A stretch of DNA of 64,000 bases. Origin: Dolichospermum compactum NIES-806. Its GTDB lineage: Bacteria > Cyanobacteriota > Cyanobacteriia > Cyanobacteriales > Nostocaceae. The number at the start of each line of letters is the position of its first letter. Positions within the stretch are counted from its first letter, which is position 1. A program made the position numbers and the translations under genes. The notes beneath the pieces were generated by a model. That model saw nothing but the letters and a program-made list of their open reading frames with translations. It was not told where the DNA came from and searched no databases. This document shows, one piece after another, positions 56,517 to 64,000 of this stretch. The stretch lies in the NCBI RefSeq assembly GCF_002368115.1, contig NZ_AP018316.1, forward strand, positions 1,581,136-1,645,135. The letters run 5' to 3'.

Positions 56517-57176
56517 ATGGTGCATCAAATGTTCAAGCGGCTAATCCAATGGCTCAAAAAATTTTTTCGGCACTTGTTTGGTGGTAAACAAAATCTCACC
56601 CCCAATCGAGAGGAAGTCCCCACACAAGTAGCGCCACCCCTAAGTGATACAGATTTAGAATTTCTATTTACAGAACTACTGGAAGGGGTTCATCAGGTCA
56701 AGGGACAAGCTTGGGCGCAGAAATGGTTACATAGTCTTGAACATCGTGTTAGTACGGAACAGTGGTTAGAATGGTTAATCCGTTTTGGAGACAGATTATT
56801 AGCATCTGCTAAACCTCATAATGAATTAGCAGCCAGATTAGTCCAACTTGGTGAGCTAGGAGTTGGGGACATCAGTAATCTGTCCTACGATATAGGCATG
56901 AAAGTCTTAACACTTAATCCAGGAGAACCAATTTGGGAATATGACGGTCCCGATACAGTGGAGAATAACCCCTTTGAATCTGCCAACACAGAGGAAAATT
57001 CACCCGAAGGGGAATACAAGACTGTTACCCTAGATGAACTCTTAATTATGTTGCAACAGGATGAGAACCTATGTGAACAAATCTCCCAACAACTAGGAGT
57101 GGAAACACAAAATCCCGAAGAGATTATTCAGGTATTGGTTAATCAGTATAATGAAGCGAACGAACCCTCTGTATAA
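56517..57176 (+). CDS. Stand-alone paralogue of the TPR-CHAT N-terminal domain
   Basis: A 219-residue protein with AAGAGG before the ATG. Its first 135 residues closely match the N-terminus of the next gene: a short hydrophobic/basic helix (FKRLIQWLKKFFRHLFGG), then LEFLFTELLEGVHQVKGQAW, GDRLLASAKPHNELAARLVQ and NLSYDIGMKVL. The C-terminal part is acidic and ends in a small helical segment. It lacks TPRs and CHAT. It may act as a free partner or competitor of the larger neighbour (inference). Confidence 0.75.
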   Translation: MVHQMFKRLIQWLKKFFRHLFGGKQNLTPNREEVPTQVAPPLSDTDLEFLFTELLEGVHQVKGQAWAQKWLHSLEHRVSTEQWLEWLIRFGDRLLASAKPHNELAARLVQLGELGVGDISNLSYDIGMKVLTLNPGEPIWEYDGPDTVENNPFESANTEENSPEGEYKTVTLDELLIMLQQDENLCEQISQQLGVETQNPEEIIQVLVNQYNEANEPSV

Positions 57177-57580
57177 TAAAAACTGAGGACTGACACTTTT
57201 CGTGATTATAGTCTTCAGTTCTAGGAAACACAGGGTTAGGGAAAATTACGCTTTTTGTGAAATAGTATAAACAGGATTTTTAACTCAGTCTGATCAAGAC
57301 AAGTCCCCATAAGTAGGTGGGCGTTAAAAATTGTCGTTGGGGTAAGGGAACAGGGAACTCTTAACTGGGAACAGGAAGAGAGTTTTGAGTGATTTTACTT
57401 TTCTTCACATACCTTTAAATTTTTCTGTTCACCTACTTAACTCAAGTTTGATTTGTTCGGTGTAGCTATTAGTATTATTACGCAGGTCTATTAAATTTTT
57501 TAGACCTTTCCGTAATTAATAATTTTTTTGACACAACAATAGCTACAATCTAGGAGAAAGAAAATCCCATAAATTGGCAG
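57177..57580. other. Gap between the two paralogous genes
   Basis: It contains the hairpin at 57477-57516 and otherwise AT-rich sequence. No gene or mobile element was recognised. Confidence 0.45.
57477..57516 (+). terminator. Hairpin followed by T-tract
   Basis: ATTACG and AGGTCTA pair with TAGACCT and CGTAAT around an AT loop, and TTTTTTT follows at 57523-57529. It lies 300 bp after the upstream gene and 65 bp before the next start, so it may be a terminator or a leader structure. Confidence 0.4.
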
Positions 57581-60517
57581 ATGTTCAGGTGGCTCTTGCA
57601 GTGGCTTAACAGATTTTTACAGTACCCCTTTGGCAGTCTTGGGATAAGTGATCCCAAGTCTAGTCAAGGCAATCTGGTGGCAGATCAACCACCAGAACTT
57701 ACGAATGCGGATCTAGAGTCCTTATTTAACGAACTCCTAGAAGGAGTACATCAAGCGAGAGGACAACAATGGGCATTCAAGTATTTACAGCGGATGGAAC
57801 CGCGTATTACTGTTGACCGTTGGATACATTGGCTGTTGATATTTGGAGACAAATTATTAGCTTCTCCCGCACCAAATCTTCAGTTAGCGGAGCGGATGGT
57901 GAAACTGGGTGAGTTGAGTATTGGTGAGGTTAGTAACTTGTCCTATGACATTGGGATGCAGCTATTGCGGCGCAATCTTAATCAGGGGTATGAAAGTACG
58001 CAAGAGTCACAGGAGTTCGAAATTTCCATACCTACTCAGGATGAGTTAGATACTCCTGGTCAAGAATTGCTGCGCCAATTTGGGGAGCAAATTTGGCAAT
58101 ATCAGGAAATGGAATCTGTGAGTAATCTACAATCCCCAATGGTCGAGGATCTATTCACTGGTGAGTCGCTAGAGTTAAATAATGGGTCTTTGGCTGAAGA
58201 TATTTTTGACAATGCGGCCAAGGGGGAAAATGACTATCAGATTTATGAGGATAAAATTCAGGAATTTTCCCACAATGTTGGGGATGTAATTCCCGATCCA
58301 GAATCTCCGAGAGAGAAAAGCTGGCATGAGTCTTTGGTAAATTTAGAACCGCAGTTAGCATCCACTTTTGATGAGTTGGTGGTGCGGTTGGAGCAAAGTA
58401 ACAATCTTGTTCAGCAGTTAGCGTCGGAATTGGCAATTCGTGATGGTCAGATTGTGCAGCAATCCAGATCACAAATGGTTGTTACCAATCCGGCAGAAAG
58501 TTTATTTTATGAAGGTTTAGAGCAAGCTAAGGCTGGAAACTTATTAACGGCTTTAGATTTGTATAAACGAGCTAGTCAAATTCAACCTCAAGCTTATGAA
58601 TATTGGTTTAATCAGGGGTTGACACTGTTTTATTTGCAACGGTTTACAGAGGCGATCGCTGCTTATGACCAAACACTGGCTCTCAAACCCGATTTCTATA
58701 AGGTTTGGTATAACCGAGGTGGTATTCTCGGTGAGTTGGGAGACTTTGATGCAGCTATTGCTTCTTTTGAGCAAGCGATCGCTATTAAACTAGATTACCA
58801 ACTAGCTTGGTCTAGCAAAGGCTTGGCACTACTCAAGTTAGGTTTGATCGAGGAAGCTATTGATAGTTACGATCAAGCCTTGAATTTAGAACCCCAGGAT
58901 GCGGAAACTTGGTACTACCGGGGTATAGCTTTAGCTGTGATTGAGCAATATCCAGAGGCGATCGCTAGTTACGACCAAGCCCTCCATCTCGAACCCAACT
59001 ATCATGAAGTGTGGATAGACCGGGGTGTGGTGCTATTTAATTTAAAACAATGGTCAGAAGCGATTGAGTCTTGGGATCAAGCCCTAGCTGTACAACCAGG
59101 ATTTTATTTAGCTTGGTATAACCGGGGTGTGTCTTTTGAAAACTTAGGTTGTCGGGAAGATGCGATCGCCTCCTATCAACAAGCGATCGCCATCAAACCC
59201 GATTTCCATCCCGCATGGTATAACCAAGCCGTAGCCCTATTTTACCTAGATCTTTTCCCTCAAGCCATTTCCTGCTATGACAGCGCTTTGGAAATGAAAC
59301 TAGACTATTGGGAAGCTTGGCTAGGAAGAGGGGCGGCTGCTGGTCATCTCACCCCCCAACAATCATCACTAATTATCGTTAGTAGCATTTCTGCCGCCAA
59401 TCCCGCCCTCAACTTAGGCGGCTATGAAGGTAAATTAGCCAGTTATCAAGAAGGTTTAAAACATCTTCCCCCCGATACTCATCCAGAAGGTTGGGGAAGA
59501 TTACATATAGCTGTTGGTAATACTTATTACGAGCAAGGCAAAAAAGCAACTGCACCTCGTGATTATTGGCATCATGCCATGTCTGAATACCAATTGGCAC
59601 TATCCACCCTCACACCAGAAGATTTTCCCGAATTCCATTTAGAAATTCTGCAACTTCTTGCCAAAGTCCTTGTCTGCTTAGGAGAAACAACAGCCGCACA
59701 AGAACTACAAAAATGGGGAATTGAACTATTACAACAATTACTCACTCAGCCCACCCGTTCTGATGAAAATAAAAAACAACTGTTACTAAAATTCATAGGT
59801 TTGGGACAACTAGCAGTTGATTTGGCTGTAAATACAGGAGACCTAGTAGAAGCTTGGGAATTCGCTGAACAGGGTAAAAATAATTGTTTACAGTGGTTAA
59901 TACCTGATTTAAATTATCAACTTCAGTCGGGGAATTATTGCGTTATTCAAAAATTACTGAATCCCTCCACAGCTATAATTTATTGGCATATTAGTCCAGC
60001 CGCTTTGCACACATTCATTATCAAAGATCAAGCCCCATCTCCCATTTTACTTTTTACACCTATCCAAGATATAGAAGCAATTCCAGAGGGAGTAAGACGC
60101 TTAATTGAATTTGAACAATGGTTAGCAGATTGGCAACAGTCAGCAACACTATCCAAACTATTAGAGTTGCAAAATATCTTGAATATTTCCACAATTATTC
60201 AAGAATTGGAAGGGGTAGAGACAATCATTTTAATTCCCCACCGTGACTTGTACAAGTTACCTTTGCACAGTTTATTTAATCAGTTTTTCGTTTCGGTAGC
60301 CTCTGCAAAGGTGGCAAATTATAATATTAGCTATCTACCCAGTGTAGCTATGGGAATTTATTTACAATCTCAATCATCTTCTAATGGTCATGAATCTCAT
60401 GGTCATCAGGACTATCCTCTACTCAAATCTGATAGCGGATCGCTCCTTATAAATCAATTAGCGTCAGAAATCATTAGCGAAACCTTTGCTATTTCTCAGG
60501 ATTTTCTGAGTTATTAA
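57581..60517 (+). CDS. TPR protein with C-terminally truncated CHAT domain
   Basis: A 978-residue protein. The N-terminal domain (residues 1-135) is shared with the gene at 56517. An acidic linker follows, then about eight TPR units at residues 306-580 (TEAIAAYDQTLALKPD, EAIASYDQALHLEPN types). A helical region leads into the first half of a CHAT domain (IILIPHRDLYKLPLHSLF, NISYLPSVAMGIYL). The protein ends at AISQDFLSY, before the segment that normally carries the catalytic histidine and cysteine. Twelve bases after the stop begins a repeat element, which suggests the 3' end was lost by insertion or deletion. Proteolytic activity is not expected. Confidence 0.8.
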   Translation: MFRWLLQWLNRFLQYPFGSLGISDPKSSQGNLVADQPPELTNADLESLFNELLEGVHQARGQQWAFKYLQRMEPRITVDRWIHWLLIFGDKLLASPAPNLQLAERMVKLGELSIGEVSNLSYDIGMQLLRRNLNQGYESTQESQEFEISIPTQDELDTPGQELLRQFGEQIWQYQEMESVSNLQSPMVEDLFTGESLELNNGSLAEDIFDNAAKGENDYQIYEDKIQEFSHNVGDVIPDPESPREKSWHESLVNLEPQLASTFDELVVRLEQSNNLVQQLASELAIRDGQIVQQSRSQMVVTNPAESLFYEGLEQAKAGNLLTALDLYKRASQIQPQAYEYWFNQGLTLFYLQRFTEAIAAYDQTLALKPDFYKVWYNRGGILGELGDFDAAIASFEQAIAIKLDYQLAWSSKGLALLKLGLIEEAIDSYDQALNLEPQDAETWYYRGIALAVIEQYPEAIASYDQALHLEPNYHEVWIDRGVVLFNLKQWSEAIESWDQALAVQPGFYLAWYNRGVSFENLGCREDAIASYQQAIAIKPDFHPAWYNQAVALFYLDLFPQAISCYDSALEMKLDYWEAWLGRGAAAGHLTPQQSSLIIVSSISAANPALNLGGYEGKLASYQEGLKHLPPDTHPEGWGRLHIAVGNTYYEQGKKATAPRDYWHHAMSEYQLALSTLTPEDFPEFHLEILQLLAKVLVCLGETTAAQELQKWGIELLQQLLTQPTRSDENKKQLLLKFIGLGQLAVDLAVNTGDLVEAWEFAEQGKNNCLQWLIPDLNYQLQSGNYCVIQKLLNPSTAIIYWHISPAALHTFIIKDQAPSPILLFTPIQDIEAIPEGVRRLIEFEQWLADWQQSATLSKLLELQNILNISTIIQELEGVETIILIPHRDLYKLPLHSLFNQFFVSVASAKVANYNISYLPSVAMGIYLQSQSSSNGHESHGHQDYPLLKSDSGSLLINQLASEIISETFAISQDFLSY

Positions 60518-60528
60518 GATCAGAGTGT

Positions 60529-60672
60529 GTTTGAAAAGTATTAGATGAAACCGATAATCTCCAGAAACCTAACCCCCCATTCCCTTGCAGGGAATGGGGG
60601 TTTCAAAGCCTCTCCCCGCGTCGGGGAGAGGTTTGGAGAGGGGTTTATTTATACATTAAAAACTTTTCAAAC
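60529..60672. mobile_element. Inverted-repeat element, GTTTGAAAAGT family, short form
   Basis: The ends GTTTGAAAAGTATTAGATGA and ACATTAAAAACTTTTCAAAC match those at 40188-40434. The interior holds CATTCCCTTGCAGGGAATG and the CAAAGCCTCTCCCCG / GAGAGGTTTGGAGAGGGGTT module. It sits just downstream of the truncated CHAT frame. Confidence 0.7.
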
Positions 60673-60720
60673 TCACATTCCGCACCCTAAGCTGTCACAG
60701 AGAAAAATTACGGAGAGAAA
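60673..60720. mobile_element. Solo IS1634-like element end
   Basis: TCACATTCCGCACCCTAAGC, then TGTCACA and TTACGGAG, match the left end of the element at 3233. No partner end or transposase is nearby. Confidence 0.55.
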
Positions 60721-60814
60721 AAATCAAAATGAGGATAAAAACAGACATATAAAGTGAAAAAAGGCATTTGAGAAATAGTAAATCACCAAAAATGTTATCA
60801 AAACCTATTCTCAA

Positions 60815-60920
60815 TATAGCGGTATGCACTTGCATGAGATACATCATAGCCCCCTCATCGCTTGCGGGGAGGGGGTTGGGGGTGGGGTTCTTGTATCTCA
60901 CTCAATCGAGAACCGCTATA
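60815..60920. mobile_element. TA-bounded MITE, 106 bp, with GC-rich interior
   Basis: The ends TATAGCGGTATGC and GAGAACCGCTATA are inverted repeats. The inner pair ATGAGATACA / TGTATCTCA encloses the module CCCCTCATCGCTTGCGGGGA, as at 36147. Confidence 0.7.
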
Positions 60921-61049
60921 ACGGTTTCGATACAAATCCTAACCCGTTTATGATCATGGCTTACGATAGCGATAGAAAAACCCGCTACAGGCATCCTATA
61001 ACGGGTAAAATTATTAATTGCAGTTATGGTTAATCTTCAGATACAGAAC

Positions 61050-62291
61050 TTATACCATCCATTCCAAAACAGCTTCATCTTTAGTATTAGTATTACGAGA
61101 AGGTGTTTCGCGCTCGAACTTCATGTGAATAGAACGGGTTTGTTCACCATCAGCCGCAACAGCTAAAATTGGGTAGTCAATTAAACCATCTTGGAAAGAC
61201 ATTTGGAAGCGGAATGTACCATCCGAATTAAGTTTAATGGGACGACCACCAATGGTTACAGTTGCATCAGGTTCAGTTGCACCGTAAACAATCAATTCAG
61301 CATCAGCAACTAACCAGAATTTGCGAGGACGCGCAGGAACAGCAGAAGCGGAGAAACCAGACATTCCCACACCGGACATAGTTAAGCCAGATACAGTGGG
61401 AATAGCCCACATACCTACACCAGATGGGAAAACATAGGAACTGAGAGCTTGTTCAGGAGCAGCAGAACCGGGGACGTGCTGCATAGAACCGAATATAGAA
61501 CCTGCAACCCGTTGAGCTTCAGCGGATTCTGCTAGATCAAAGATTTGTTCGTAAATAGGGTTGCCACCAGCAGCAGAAGCAGCAGTGGGTAATTTCTTGG
61601 ATGGGGGGACTAGTTCGTAGAAGGTCTTACTACGTAGGTCTTCTTCAAAGTCTACGGTGATGAAGACATCTTCAATCCAGTCAGAAGGATAGACGGGGGG
61701 AATATGCACTCTCGCGGAACGCGCTAATACTAACCAACCACCATCAGCGGTGCGATAGCCGACATCTATCACATAATCGCGATCGCTCACGGGAATTGGC
61801 ACATACCACTCTCTAGCTAGTTCATCAGCAGGGTATTCTTGGATACTGTGGGGACTTTGATAATCTAGATCAACATCAGTGACATCATAAATCCGCAAAG
61901 CCAGAGTTTGTCCACCTTGACGACGCAGTGCTTCCTTATGGTCGTTAGGAATATCCCAGTAAGTGTAAGCCCACTGGGGATCACGAGGTAACAGCACAAT
62001 CCGACTATCACCATAACCGGCAGGTAAATCTGCTAGTGCTTCATCAACATCAGCGAGAGAACCACCAGTACGATCTTCTTGACCTAACTCAAATTTTGCT
62101 GCTTCCACGGTTTCTTGTGCCTCCAGATTAGGGGATGAACTGAGCGAGAACTTACTATTTTGAACTTCTTCAATTGATGCTAATAACTGCGATTTACGCA
62201 TTCTGCTATAGCGAGATATACAGTATTCACTGGCAACTTTGCGTAATTGCCGTAGGGTCATCTCTTCCAGCGGTGGGCGTTCTTTTGCCAT
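61050..62291 (-). CDS. DUF4912 protein with N-terminal SAP/Rho-N-like domain
   Basis: A 413-residue protein. Residues about 9-45 (MTLRQLRKVASEYCISRYSR, then KSQLLASIEE) resemble the Rho N-terminal/SAP fold that binds nucleic acids. DUF4912 spans about 95-215 (RIVLLPRDPQWAYTYWDIPN, REWYVPIPVSDRDYVIDVGY). A Gly/Ala/Ser-rich linker leads to a C-terminal beta-rich repeat (YGATEPDATVTIGGRPIKL). No signal peptide or membrane segment is present. It is common in cyanobacteria, but its function is unknown. Confidence 0.85.
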   Translation of the reverse strand: MAKERPPLEEMTLRQLRKVASEYCISRYSRMRKSQLLASIEEVQNSKFSLSSSPNLEAQETVEAAKFELGQEDRTGGSLADVDEALADLPAGYGDSRIVLLPRDPQWAYTYWDIPNDHKEALRRQGGQTLALRIYDVTDVDLDYQSPHSIQEYPADELAREWYVPIPVSDRDYVIDVGYRTADGGWLVLARSARVHIPPVYPSDWIEDVFITVDFEEDLRSKTFYELVPPSKKLPTAASAAGGNPIYEQIFDLAESAEAQRVAGSIFGSMQHVPGSAAPEQALSSYVFPSGVGMWAIPTVSGLTMSGVGMSGFSASAVPARPRKFWLVADAELIVYGATEPDATVTIGGRPIKLNSDGTFRFQMSFQDGLIDYPILAVAADGEQTRSIHMKFERETPSRNTNTKDEAVLEWMV

Positions 62292-62744
62292 TGATTTGGA
62301 CTCCAGTAGTTTGAAAGGTAAATTATTGTTTCCGGGTTAAAAAGTTTGATTAAATATCATCTACCCAGATTTTTTTATTCCTGACTCCTGGTTTTGCCCC
62401 AGTTTTAAATTTGTTTACTGTTTGTTTTTATTAAGATACCAGCTCATCGAAATTCCTGGTTATGCCGTTGTTTTGCATTTATTGAGGATTGCAAAGAGTT
62501 GTTAAGTAAATATTAACCAGTAAACCTATCTAAGGATCAAGGGGTCTAAAGATAGGTTTTACTATATTTCACGTATTTATCAGCCTTGCGGGGATCAATA
62601 TGTCATGAAACTTTAACATAGCGATCTCAGCTAGTCCATCACTGTCAAGGTTTGATGACATTAAGGGAGGAGGTAGGGGCGCAGGCCTTGCGCCCAATCA
62701 GGATGAAGAAAGAAATTTTTTCCCTGTTCCCTGTTCCCTCCAAC
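62292..62744. other. Gap between the DUF4912 and ftn2 genes
   Basis: This contains the leader of the DUF4912 gene. A short repeat, TAGGGGCGCAGGCCTTGCGC, lies near 62673 and is related to one near 51591. A CCCTGTTCCCTGTTCCCT tract is near 62720. No gene was seen. Confidence 0.45.
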
Positions 62745-64000
62745 TTACAAAAAACTTTGAATCACTGACATTTTCTGAATCAGCCATTTGCCTTCTTTGC
62801 GAACCAAATCATAACGAACCCGCAAGTTTTCATTAGAAGACTTTTTCTGCTGACTATTTTGATAAAACTTAGTAACTTCTTGTACCTTAGCGTCTACAGA
62901 TACATAATTTTGATCTGTACCTTTTTTAGAGAAAGCGACTACTTCTACATTATGCTTGTATTGGCGATAGCGGTTATCTTCTTGTTCTTGTTGGGCTACT
63001 GACTGCCATTGGGATAAAACTGGACCTGTTAAAATTTCCTTTAAACCATCAATGTCATGATTTTGCCCTAAAGCTGAGGTTTTGGCAGATAACCAAGTTT
63101 CAATTACTTCCTTTGCTGTCTCCTTGGTCAGTTCTTCGTTATTGGTGGCTTCAGGTTCGCTGTTGGGGTCAGGAATGTTGATGGGTGGTTGATTGAGTTG
63201 TATTGCTAACTGTTCTCCCTTTAATGATGGACTGGGAAAGAAGATATTTTTGACTAAGCCAAAAGTTGTTGATACTAATAACGAAAAAATTAATACTCCT
63301 CCCAATGAGAAGAAAACTAGCCAAACTAAGCGCGTTTTGGGATCTAGACTACTGAGAAAATTAGTTTGAGACTGGATGAATCCCCGAGGAAGGTTATTAG
63401 CAGTAGGTTTACGTCTTCTGCGTTTGGGGGGCTGGTGGCTTGTCGCTGCGGTCGGATGATCATTAACGGGATGTGTTCTTCTGTTTGGGTTAGCTGCTGT
63501 TAAGGGTATTTGTGATAGTTGATTTCCCGCATTTCCATCTGTTGATGAATGATTCCATCTCGGTATAGAACCCTGGGAAGATTCAGGTTGAAGTCGAGGA
63601 CGGGTTTTTGGTAACTGAGGATTGAGCGGTTGATAATATTGTGGTGTTTGTGTGGTGTTATTATGGTGATTGGAATGATGAATATCTGGCTGGGGAAAGG
63701 ATTGATGGTTAATTACTGCCCATTCATTGGTGATTTGGGCATCGTTGGGTAAAGATTCTAGATAAGCTTGTACCTGTCTATCGGCAAAGTATTCTTTTAA
63801 CGAGGCTTGCTGTTTTGCCAAATCTCGAAAGTGGGGAAATACTTCTTGCTGTAACCATTGTTCACTGTATAAGCATAGTCCGGGTAATAGGTCTGGTGAG
63901 TCTTGGGATTTTTCGCGAATAAAAGCTAAGGCTTCATATTCTTGACTTAGTTCTAAAACGCGGGTGGCTTCTTCCGTTTGTCCCATGAGTAAAGCACAAA
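62745..64000 (-). CDS. ftn2: Ftn2/ARC6-like cell division protein, C-terminal part
   Basis: Partial: the frame is open to the window edge and continues upstream (CALLMGQTEEATRVLELSQE has no start of its own). Homologues (Ftn2, also called ZipN or ARC6) are membrane proteins that tether FtsZ rings and start with a J-like domain, which lies outside the window. Here are the helical middle region, a basic Pro/Asn/Gln-rich linker, a membrane helix (LVWLVFFSLGGVLIFSLLVS) and the C-terminal IMS-type domain (ETWLSAKTSALGQNHDIDGL, VRYDLVRKEGKWLIQKMSVI). I consider the identity firm. Confidence 0.88.
   Translation of the reverse strand, partial: CALLMGQTEEATRVLELSQEYEALAFIREKSQDSPDLLPGLCLYSEQWLQQEVFPHFRDLAKQQASLKEYFADRQVQAYLESLPNDAQITNEWAVINHQSFPQPDIHHSNHHNNTTQTPQYYQPLNPQLPKTRPRLQPESSQGSIPRWNHSSTDGNAGNQLSQIPLTAANPNRRTHPVNDHPTAATSHQPPKRRRRKPTANNLPRGFIQSQTNFLSSLDPKTRLVWLVFFSLGGVLIFSLLVSTTFGLVKNIFFPSPSLKGEQLAIQLNQPPINIPDPNSEPEATNNEELTKETAKEVIETWLSAKTSALGQNHDIDGLKEILTGPVLSQWQSVAQQEQEDNRYRQYKHNVEVVAFSKKGTDQNYVSVDAKVQEVTKFYQNSQQKKSSNENLRVRYDLVRKEGKWLIQKMSVIQSFL

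Larger units (their letters stand above)
60518..61049. other. Gap after the truncated TPR-CHAT gene, filled by elements
   Basis: The GTTTGAAAAG-type element (60529-60672), an IS1634-like end (60673-60720) and a TA-bounded element (60815-60920) occupy most of it. Open frames here lie within the elements. No gene is supported. Confidence 0.6.

Overview
The window looks like a chromosomal segment of a filamentous, probably nostocalean, cyanobacterium. The sequence is AT-rich and scattered with the cyanobacterial palindrome GCGATCGC. It carries a CruA-type lycopene cyclase, an Ftn2/ARC6 cell-division protein, a dnaX split by an intein, DUF1822/DUF928/CHASE2 proteins, many TPR-CHAT proteins and heptamer STRR arrays (TGGTGAT units). 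I saw no rRNA, tRNA or CRISPR array.

Layout. (1) 0.1-3.1 kb: four paralogues of a small coiled-coil protein with a C-terminal membrane anchor, built from 11-residue repeats, plus a frameshifted beta-sandwich gene remnant. (2) 3.2-4.9 kb: an internally deleted IS1634-like element. (3) 5.0-12.9 kb: a peptide-export locus with an HTH protein, a C39-peptidase ABC exporter cut in two by an IS, an HlyD adaptor, a parvulin isomerase, and on the other strand a double-glycine precursor that is the likely cargo. (4) 13.4-15.5 kb: an EamA exporter and an amino-acid-hydroxylase-like 2OG-Fe oxygenase. (5) 16.1-42.8 kb: a locus of exported proteases, almost all on the + strand. It has a sigma-70-like protein, DUF1822, three secreted TPR-CHAT proteases, a CHAT-CHASE2 membrane receptor, DUF928, a secreted TPR protein, a CHAT protein lacking both catalytic residues, a subtilase and a Tat-exported caspase. 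(6) 43.5-64 kb: mostly housekeeping genes (rsmI, cruA, dnaX with mini-intein, ftn2), a giant RTX/phytase-like/Calx-beta protein, a dead kinase gene, and a TPR-CHAT relative whose CHAT domain stops early just before a repeat element.

How the genes may work together. Five transcription units in the protease locus share a two-box upstream motif, TTGCATAWSCTYC and about 16 nt later GAGATATAT. It lies upstream of a TPR-CHAT gene, a short ORF followed by a TPR gene, the pseudo-CHAT/TPR-CHAT pair, the subtilase and the last TPR-CHAT gene. The sigma-like protein encoded at the head of the locus is a candidate reader of that motif. The CHASE2-CHAT receptor could couple an outside signal to proteolysis inside the cell. 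This regulon is the strongest candidate here for an undescribed system. Its function is inferred, not demonstrated.

Mobile DNA. Intergenic gaps are packed with small inverted-repeat elements of several families. Some have clear target-site duplications (8 bp GGCGTTGCTGA family; 5 bp AGGACTTACGC family, which includes the IS inside the exporter; TA-bounded 105-107 bp family). One element sits inside another, and some overlap gene ends.
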